NCBI GenBank assembly: GCA_014218235.1
Contig: CM024760.1
Span: 145,715,245-145,779,244, forward strand
Origin: Colocasia esculenta
Taxonomy: Eukaryota; Streptophyta; Magnoliopsida; Alismatales; Araceae
Length of the DNA: 64,000 nucleotides
Direction of reading: 5' to 3'
The notes beneath the pieces are model-generated. The model searched no databases. It was not told where the DNA came from and was given only the letters and a program-made list of their open reading frames with translations. The first letter of the stretch is position 1, and every line of letters begins with the position of its first letter. A program made the position numbers and the translations under genes. This document shows, one piece after another, positions 47,458 to 56,502 of this stretch.

Positions 47458-50442
47458 TGTAGCAACATGGATTTTTTGAAAAAAATAAAAAAGAAATAAT
47501 ATAAAAAGAAAACTAATTAAATCAATTAGAAATCAAATAAAAGAGAATTTACTAAAACCCATTAAAAGAAAAGAAGCGATGGGCTTTATTAAATTGACCC
47601 AATAGAAGTTAGTGGGCCAAAATAGGAATTTTAAAAAGGGGAATAATGGACAAATACCCTAAATTCGTAACTAAAATAATGCTTAATTATAAAAGAAGTA
47701 TTTAATGCATTAAATTAGCAATTTGAGTTAAATTTCGATTCCTAAACCTACTCAAATAGGTTGCCCACGAAATTAGCTCCCATCCTAACCCAATTAGGAG
47801 ATCTCATGCCTAAAAAGGGGAGAGGGAAATAGAAAATTCAGAATAAATAGGAATTAGAGTCATAATAGGAAATAGAATGGGGAGATGCTTAAATACTCCT
47901 CTAAAAACCCTCATGGCCGGCCCTAGCTCGTGCCAAGGGTTTACTGGACGTGGTAAGGAGCCAAAGGGAAGGAGAATTCGTGGAGAAGAAGGATCCCTCA
48001 AGTTCTTCCCCGAGTTCTTCAAGTTCAAACCCTAGAAGAGAAAAACCATTAAAGGTAGGCATTCTCATGAGCAAAACTAATGAGATTTTGACTATAGATC
48101 GTTCCATGTACCAGGATCAATACCCTCAAGTTTCATGATTTATCATCGAGTCAATAATTACTTCTTACTTTTCGAAGTTCTGCACTCATCCTGACCCCGA
48201 ACCCCCTTGTTAAATCTTGTTCTCTTTGTACACTTGATCTTAGGCCACGAAATTTTTAGTGAAGATTCTGATGGTCGTTAGGCTTATTTTGCCTCTAAAA
48301 GCCCTAATTTCCATCCATCCTATCATGCGAATTAATCTGTTGATCTCATCTTTGTACTGTTCTAAGTTCTTCATGAATACCATGACCAAAGCATGTCAAA
48401 ACCCTGTTTGTTTTCAAATTCCTATTTACTGTAAGTACCCATGCATGTCTAGAACAATTCGCAATTGGTTTAACGATTTTTCATCGCATGTATAATTAGA
48501 TATGTTTTCTGAATCACTCTGTGTCAAATAGGGTAAGTCTGGTCCGCAACCCAATGAACTGTTCTTTCCCTGTCAGACTCTGGCTCAGACCCTGTGAACA
48601 TGATGGCCCGATAGGTCGCGTTCACAGGGGCGTCGCGATAGAGCGTTCCGTTGCGATTTGATCACGACAGGGACGGTCGTCGCGATCCGGCTGCCCGGTC
48701 TGTTGAGCCCGTCGTGACCCTCACATGACCCCGTCGCGACCTGCTTGCCCGAACCGACAAGCCCGTCGCGACCTGTACAAGACCCCATCGCGATCTCAGT
48801 GGACCCTATCGCGACCCTCATTAGGGTGTGTCGCAATCTGACTTTTTGCAGTAAAACCCATCTTTTTGCAAGTCTTTTTGTTCTCCAGCTATTCCCATAT
48901 CTTGTTAACTGTTCTAAACACCGAAAAATGAAGTTGTAAATATGGAATATATTTTAATTAATTTAAGTCAATCACATGATCTATCTTGTCCATGATTTTC
49001 TTATTCACATGCACACACACTTTGAACCATCCAAATATGGCTTAATTGGCATGAACATGTTACATAAATTTATCTGGTAATTGATGTCATTAAATTGCCT
49101 CATTCTTAAATATACTTGTGTACGTTCTCTCGAGATGTTTTGGAACACCGATACCGACGCTCCACTGTTCTAGAACTTCTTTAGAACGTCGAGCACTTGT
49201 TTATATATACACACTCTCTTGACTTGGACGAACTCTCCGTCAGATACTCCTTCTGCCGAACTAGTGAGTCTTTGTTCAAGGCCTCCGTAAGTCTCCTCTG
49301 TCCATGGATTCTCACATGGTCGACGAGCCGGTTGTACCTTAACACCTATGATACCCTTTAGGGATCAACATGATCCAAACGGCTATTAGAAGTTCGCTCT
49401 TATCTTGAATCACGCCGGACCACTGGACCTGTGCTTAACATGGCCAGTGGAAAGGTAGTGAGTTCCACCTGACTGCCAACACCTCGTGCACGTGTTGTGC
49501 AACTGTTACTATCGCCTGTTTACTCGACGTGTTATGTGCAATGTCCACTAGCTCTTATCTATACTCTACTCGCACATCTATTCAAGTTGTCTCTACTATC
49601 TCGTCTATTCATCTAGTGCTCTCATCTATTTCTTGGTACTCTATAATGGCCATTGACTGATTGTCTAAAGATAAACAATATAACCAATGTCTGGCAATAT
49701 ATAAAGGGCCCGATCTGGCCCTGGGATGTGCGCCCGAAAGTGCTAGTGCCCATGGGAGTTAAAAGATCAGAGTGTTTGGCATTACACTCGAGTGCTATCT
49801 ATCTCGACTATCTAAATGACAATCAAAAAGTGCTATATTCTCTCGTTGTCTATTGACAAAAGTGCTATGCTATACTTGTTGTGCTATTGATATACTTGTG
49901 CTATTTGTGCTATGGCCATCTTGCTATTTTTTTGCTATACTCGTTACTTGTGCTATATTTGGAAAGTTGTGCTATTTTGTTCACGTGCTATCCTGCTATC
50001 TTTTACTTGACTCTCTCGCTCTATAATTAGTTACTCTGCCTTTAATGCATTAACTATTTAAAGCCTGCTTGACTATTGAGATTTAAGTCCTACTGGGTGT
50101 TATCGCTCACCCTGCGTTATTTGTCGTTGTGTTCTCAGGTGAGATCGAGGATGAACTTTACACTCAAGAGGATGGGAACGACCAGGAGTGATGTCAAGAG
50201 TACCCTAGTGTCCTAGTGCTATGATAGAGTCTTAGTTTAGTCTTTTACTTTTATTTCAATGTAATTAGGCCCTATTGATTGGCTATGATATTAGTGGTTG
50301 TAACTAGACATTGAAAAGTTATTAATGAAAGGAATTTTCTTTAGTATTATTCATTGTGCAATGGTTTTATGTCTAGTACTCGCTCTATACCCGTTTACTT
50401 GTAACTGTCTCGCGTTCCGATATTCTGCGTCGGGGCGTGACA
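47458..50442 (+). mobile_element. Solo LTR of the element A family (2985 bp)
   Basis: It runs TGTAGCAACATGG to GGGGCGTGACA, collinear with the LTR at 1617-4609. ACAGC at 47453-47457 recurs at 50443-50447. Removing the LTR and one ACAGC gives GCAACAGCTCTCCCC, which is what the sister E1 LTR reads near 40351-40366, an empty site within this window. No internal region remains. Confidence 0.96.
48616..48836 (+). repeat. TCGCGA-type motif array in A-family solo LTR
   Basis: Sites start at 48616, 48633, 48651, 48662, 48680, 48712, 48734, 48766, 48788, 48809 and 48831, with steps 17, 18, 11, 18, 32, 22, 32, 22, 21 and 22 bp. It is the counterpart of the array at 2778-2963 with about two sites more. 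The 18-11-18 group is kept. Confidence 0.85.
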
Positions 50443-50872
50443 ACAGCTCTCCCCCTGGCGAAGTAGAGCATACCCAGCTCTGTCTGGCCAGCAGGGTTTA
50501 AGAACCTGCTGCGGTTAAGAACGCGACCAACCCCTCTGTCGCGACCTTGTCGTGACGGACCTGGGTGTCGCCTTCCTAGGGCTGACGTGTGCGGGTCGCC
50601 CGGCGCGCGACATGCGGCGCACATGCAGACGATCAGCGCCTCTGGGCAGCAACGAGAACGTGACATGCACGAGAGTCGCGTTCAGAACGCGAAATGCTTC
50701 CTAGTCGTGTTCACAACCAGTGAACTATGGGGTACTGTGGGCCCAAACAGTTGGCCCAGTAAGCCCCAAAAACCTACGGAAAGACCTGGAGCACACCACA
50801 TTGGCCACACACTGGCCACCACAAACCCCAAACACAAGATCCTCATGGATCCAAAAAATGCGCGACGTTATA
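50443..50872 (-). mobile_element. E1 5' LTR, outer end (reverse)
   Basis: It starts with the duplicated ACAGC and ends GCGACGTTATA, the complement of the LTR start with CA changed to TA. The TSD GAATA follows. It has the two 18-11-18 quartets at 50521, 50539, 50550, 50568 and at 50658, 50676, 50687, 50705, with steps kept even where single bases in the motif have changed. Confidence 0.93.
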
Positions 50873-52574
50873 GAATATATCAAAGATTATGATTTTAAGA
50901 TTGAGTACCATCCTGGAAAAGGTAATATTGTAGCTAATGCTCTCAGTAGAAATCCCATGGCTAAGTTATTTCAATTGTAAGTCAAAAAATGGAAAGTTTT
51001 GGAAGAATTTTCTACATTGAGTCTGAAAGTTGAACCACAAGAAGATAAGGTTATGATTAATAACATGAAAGTACAATCTGAACTGTTGAGACAAATCGAT
51101 GAACAACAGGACAATGACCCCACATTGATAGAAATAAGAGAGAAACTTAATTTCCAGACCTGACTTTAATGAAGATGCACATGGAAATCTTCGGTTCCGG
51201 AACAGGTTGTGTATACCGGATAATTCAAAAATCAATAAACAAATACTAGAGGAAGCTCATCGGGCACATTATACTATCCATCCGGGAGCCGTCAAGATGT
51301 ATCAATATTTAAAGAAAAACTTCTGGGGGTGTAATATGAAGAAAGACATTGTGGATTTCATAACTAAATGCCTAACATGCCAAAAAATTAAGGATGAGCA
51401 CCAGAAACCCGTAGGGAAATTAAAACCCCTTGAGGTACCAGAATGGAAATGGGATAGTGTTGGTATGGATTTTATTGTGGGATTACCCAGAACACGTAGT
51501 GGATACGATGCAATATGGGTAATAATTGATCGACTTACAAAGTCAGCTCACTTCTTGGCTATTAAGATGAGATGGTCTATCAGTATTTTAGCAACTCTGT
51601 ACATGAAGGAAATTATTTGATTGCATGGAATCCCAAAAGATATCATTTCTGACAGAGATGTAAGATTTACTTCACATTTCTAGGGGGAATTACAAGATGC
51701 ATTGGGAACAAAACTGAAGTTTAGTAATGCATTTCATTCTCAAACCGATGGACAAATGGAATGAGTAAATCAAATTATTGAGGATATGTGTCGGGCCTGT
51801 GTTCTAGAATTTGGGAATGACTGGTGTAATCATTTAGTAATTATGAAATTTACTTATAATAACAACTATCGGTCTACTATTCAAATGGCACCATTTGAAG
51901 CTTTATATGGCCGGCAATGTAGATCACCAATATGTTGGATTGAGTTGAATGAATCACACATTCTTGGACCTGAAATGATCCAAGAAACCACAGAGATTAT
52001 AAAGTTAGTGCAGGATCAAATGAAAGCTACTCAAGGTCGACAGAAAAGCTATGCTGATCGACAAAGAAGAGAGCTGGAATTTCAACAAGGTGATCATGTA
52101 TTCCTTAAAGTGTCACCCCGAAGAGGAATAAAGAGGTTTGGAATCAAAGGAAAGTTGAGCCCAAGATACATTGGACCATTCGAGATATTAAGAAGAGTTG
52201 GGGAAATGACGTATCAATTGACACTTACACCTCAACTATCCAATATACATGACATCTTTCATGTGTCAATGTTGCGGAAATATGTTTATGATCCAGAGCA
52301 TGTTATTGAATATCAAAATCTGGATGTGCAATAAAACTGGCATATGAAGAAAGGCCTGTGCAAATCCTCGACCGAAAGATCAAGCAATTACGGAACAAGG
52401 AAATTCCATTACTAAAGATTCAATGGAATAAACGAGGACAGGAAGAACCAACAAGGGAATTAGAAGATGCCATCAAAACTAAGTATCTAGAACTATTTAT
52501 AGGTCAGTATTTCATATTGTTACACTTTTATATGTTAAATTTGGCAGACCAAATTTCTTTTAGTAGGGGAGAGT
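50873..52574 (+). pseudogene. Element C pol, part 3 (integrase to chromodomain)
   Basis: It resumes the RNase H end (KDYDFKIEYHPGKGN) right after E1, then the H-H-C-C domain (TIHPGA, KCLTCQKIK), the integrase core (MDFIVGLPRTRSG, SDRD), a GPY/F region (YIGPFEILRRVGE) and the chromodomain-like tail (LKIQWNKRG). Stops include TAA at 50978-50980, TGA at 51618-51620, further TAG and TGA between 51680 and 51765, and TAA at 52332-52334 followed by a frame change. The expected final stop is lost, so the frame runs into the polypurine tract TAGTAGGGGAGAG and the LTR. Confidence 0.92.
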
Positions 52575-55141
52575 TGCAACACCCCAACATTTTTATTTAT
52601 TTGAAAATTAGAAAAATGTGAAGATTTTGATTGTTAAACATAACTACTATCATGAGATGTAATTAAATTTAATTTAAGATTAATTTGTATTAGTAAATGT
52701 TATTTCAGTGTCGTACTAAGAGGTGCGCGATCCGACAGGGCGACACCGGAATTCTGTAACGAAATTAAAATCCCAGAACTCCATAATTTCAAGAAAAATG
52801 TGTTGATATCAGAAATGTAAATATCTAGAATTATTGACGCGTGGATTTCAAGATTAAGTCGACGCAACTATTTTCTGGGTAATTTTTGCTGGGTGAAAAA
52901 TAAATTCTAAAAATTAAACTAAAATCACCATAATTTGTAAAACCTTCATATTAGCTTATAGTTGACATTTCAACTTTAATGGACACTATTTGAGTATAAA
53001 AATGTAGGAATAATTGGGCCAGCTAAATTTTTACCCATTTACGGTAACCATTTTTTTTAATTAATCCTTGCTTACATAACCATGGTTACGTAAGGCTTCT
53101 ATCACACAGTTTAGTAGAGCTACACGTTGTCTTATACGTGTAAGCTTTGAGGGATTGCCTGGTAAACGTGTTGCTATAGAAACCAAAGGGTTTTTACCGC
53201 AACACATGTATGGCCTACGTGCCATACATGCATGGGATTTGAAAGCTTATATAAACTCACCTTTCACCCTTCCTACGAACCTTTCCACCTCTTGCTCCTG
53301 CTCTTGCTTCTGATTCTCTCCTACTGCTGCTGCTGCTGCTTCTTTTGTAGCTGTTGTTGCTGCCACTTCATCTCTTGCACCTGCAGTGGCTGCCACCACA
53401 AGTTTCCTTCTCCCTACTGTTGTGGGCTCCTTCGTTAAGGAGAAGTGAAGGCCTTCATCCTTTCACCAGTCAGGTAGGACTCCTTCCTCTTATCTTTTTC
53501 TCTTGCTTCTCCTTCTTTTAGGAACTTGGAGTTCAAGCTTCCAGATACTTTGATCTATCGTTGTCATGAGGTTCAGTAGAGTTTTCATGAATGCTTCTCT
53601 TCCATGATGTTTATACCTCTAAATAGATACTCATGTCTTTAGATATAGCTTTATGTACTGGTATGATCCATGTTTCAGTCTTAAAAAAGACTGGTGTAAA
53701 GGAGTAGTCGTGTCTCTACAAAGTTTTCTCTTATAAGCCTCTAGTTCTTGTCACTTTATTGTGAAGAATGTGTTCCATTGTCCTACTGTTTCCCTCCTTT
53801 AAAGTGGTGTTTTGAAGTGTAAACCAAACCCATTAGGTGTGGTTAACCATGCTTAGAATCATAGGAACACTTAGATGAGTATTTTGATATGTTGCACAAC
53901 CATTTCTGGAAGTTTAGACTGTACCTGTCGACAGCCAGAACCCACCTGTCGACAGGATTCATGCTTCCAGAACCGAGATAATGCAGAACCACCAGTAGCT
54001 GTCGACAGATAGCCTTCATCTGTCGACAGATGGACTTCACCTGTCGACAGCCGACCTTGGCCTGTCGACAGGCAGTGTTCAGGTTCCAGAAACTGGTTCA
54101 GGGAGCACTGTAGCTGTCGACAGCCACTCCCTGGCTGTCGACATACACCTGTCTGAGGTGTTCAACTTGATCTGTTTCATGTCTAACCAAAGGTGAGACA
54201 CTTTGGTATTAACCCAACTAGTTGTTTCCCTTATTTCCTTGGATTCCAACTACTGTATCTCTGAGAAATATCATTCAAATATCACCCATATTCCATTATA
54301 GATTGTCTTTGAACAACTCAAGTATATTTGATTCCTACATGTCTACAACCTTCTATAAATTTTGGCATTGAATCCTGAACCTTTGTTCTATAAGAGATCT
54401 TGAGTACTTGTGTACCCCCACTTGAATCTTTTACAAGAATGAATTATGATGACAAATTTGTGGGTCTTTGGACTCATTTGAGATATATACCTGTGCAAAT
54501 GGGGCTGGTCCAGTCCCAGGAGGAGCACCCAAATTCGTTTAGTGGTTGTACGGAACGATAAAGGATCTGTGGATGTTTGGCATTGCATCAATACTAGCTT
54601 GATTAGTCATCATGTTATTTTATCATGAGTTGGATATGAATTTGAACCAGAACGTGGTTGTTATTCTAAAATTCTTGACCATGTAATCTTAATTCAGTAT
54701 TCCTGTTTCACAATTGTTATCTATTTGACATGGTCATCCAGTCATCTTTGATATCCAGCATTGCTAACAGTTAAATTTCTTATCCTGTCTTTGGTTATCT
54801 TAAATTCTTTTTTATTAGTAGATTGAATCCTACTAGGCTAGTTAGCTCATCAAATCCTACTTTTTCAGGTGATCAAGATGAGCAAAATGCATAAGGGGGA
54901 GTGTGTTGAGAGGGACAACCAGTCCTCAAAAGTCCAATATCTTTAGTTTACTTTAGTAATGAAGAAGTGAGATACAATGAACTTTTCTTTTTGTTTCCTA
55001 CTTCTCTTATGGACAGTAATGAGAAGTATAATGTAATTAAGCTTCCGTTATGACAATGTTAGATGTATGAGAATATAAAGTTTATTTCTTAAGTTTGTTT
55101 TCTATCATTTCCAATAAAACAACTTTTATTAGGACGTGACA
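52575..55141 (+). mobile_element. 3' LTR of Del element C (2567 bp)
   Basis: It runs from TGCAACACCCC, directly after a purine tract, to TTAGGACGTGACA. Its first 450 bp align by eye with the reversed solo LTR ending at 59339 (shared CGACAGGGCGACACCGGAA and GTCGACGCAACTA-type anchors). It carries the CTGTCGACAG array. The 5' LTR is missing, so the TSD cannot be tested. Confidence 0.92.
53925..54144 (+). repeat. CTGTCGACAG array with 21-bp spacing
   Basis: TCGA centres start at 53928, 53949, 54002, 54023, 54044, 54065, 54117 and 54138. The steps are 21, 53, 21, 21, 21, 52 and 21 bp. Seven sites are the full palindrome CTGTCGACAG and the last is CTGTCGACAT. The linkers are not conserved. The geometry equals that of the GTGTCGACAC array in LTR B although the outer motif bases differ. 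Confidence 0.95.
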
Positions 55142-55691
55142 ATAAGTCCATTCTGTCACCATTTAAAATGTTGGAAGACAAGTCACAAAAATAGTAAACA
55201 GTAAAGGACGTTCAGCATGGGAATTGTATCCAATAATTGACTATACCACAGACGGATATCCTTAAATGCCTATGTGCAAAAGATATGGTCCATATGGGGG
55301 GAGATTTGAAATACATACATTTAACCAATAACGATGATAATGCTTGAATACAAATAATATTGTAAGCTACAGTCATATAGTTTATTGATAATATTTCATG
55401 ATCAATCAATAGTACAAAAGGGTAGTCAATACAATCTTAAGTATAACCATAATCGATGTGAGTTCGTGAAGATAAATGATAAGATGACAATCGCTATGTA
55501 TTCTAAAGAGCAATCGATATGTGAGATGCAATCGATATTACTTCTTTAAGGGCAATCATTGTGTGAAAGATAATCAAAATATTAAAGATAATTAATCTGA
55601 GATAGCATTCGATATGCTAGAGGCAATCGATATGCAGCTTAATTGTAATCAATGCGTAACGATAATCGATGTGCCACTTAACTATAATCGA
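55142..55691. other. Unassigned DNA with a scattered AATCGAT motif array
   Basis: No ORF or clear LTR boundary is seen. Between about 55450 and 55690 the motif CAATCGATATG or a near form recurs at least ten times with irregular spacing. Read on the minus strand the motif is CATATCGATTG, like the motif of the SIRE LTRs, so this may be a degraded reverse SIRE LTR piece. Confidence 0.45.
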
Positions 55692-56393
55692 TGCTAATAC
55701 GAGGGGTTCCCACGGGTAGGCCAACTCCGACCTTTGAGAATGTCAGAGCCGACATCTTGGTGTGGCTGGAAACAGATCCCTTGTCGTCTAGCCTGACGAT
55801 TTAGGTTAGCTAGACCAACCTCTTTACACCCCTTGGGCCGACTCCCTCAGCTCGGACAAGGACAAGGATTACTCATCTCGGATGTAGCCGACCTAGAGCC
55901 CATCGTGTCCGCGGGATTCTTGGAGCGTGGCTCGTGTAACTGCTGGAGCAGTAGCTAACAAGGAAACGTCCTAGGATCGTGCACCCTGTAATTGCGGCCA
56001 TTAGGACCACGATCTGGCACATCGGTTACGACCACGATCCAGCGAGAATCACGGAGATCCCCTACGAGATTCGCAGGGTCATCTAACTGTTACACGGGTA
56101 TCCTAATCCTATAAAAGAGGCAGACACTCCATAGACTGAAGTATGTTGTTCTACTCCATTGGCTAGGCCATTCTGCTCGGCTAGTGACTAACTAGAGCGT
56201 CGGAGTGTCTCTCCGCTGAGGCCTCTCGGCGGGCTTTGCAAGTTAGTTCGGGAGCTCGGAACACGCGTCTCACGTCAGCTAAGCGGGCTACGGGAAGGTT
56301 TCTTTGGCTTGGTCATCTCAGCCTATACGCTTTCAAAGATCACCTCGACGATCATCTCAACCCGAGCCGACCTATGTTGTACTTACGGTAACA
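55692..56393 (+). mobile_element. 5' LTR of a Tat/Ogre-like non-autonomous element (702 bp)
   Basis: It is bounded by TGCTAATACGAGG and TACGGTAACA. The right end is firm because a PBS follows at once; the left end is inferred from the near-inverted ends TGCTA/TAACA. It is GC-richer than its surroundings, and no ORF is present. A TATA box lies at 56110-56117. Confidence 0.65.
56110..56117 (+). promoter_or_regulatory. TATA box in the Tat-like LTR
   Basis: TATAAAAG lies 276 bp before the LTR end, a normal place for the U3 promoter of a short LTR. Confidence 0.6.
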
Positions 56394-56411
56394 TTGGCGT
56401 CGTCTGTGGGA
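56394..56411 (+). promoter_or_regulatory. Primer-binding site of the Tat-like element
   Basis: TTGGCGTCGTCTGTGGGA follows the LTR end directly. It is one base off the TTGGCGCCGTCTGTGGG type seen after LTRs of Tat/Ogre gypsy elements and their non-autonomous relatives. Confidence 0.75.
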
Positions 56412-56502
56412 ATGCGCTACTAAAGGTCAGTACAGCTTCTCCTATTCACCCATGTAGTTGATCTCGAAAGCTATGAATGCAAGCGTAGGGGAGCCCTTAA
56501 GG
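56412..56502 (+). mobile_element. Tat-like element internal region, left piece
   Basis: Short noncoding stretch between the PBS and the solo LTR insertion. The bases TAAGG at 56498-56502 form the left TSD of that insertion. It continues at 59340. Confidence 0.6.
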
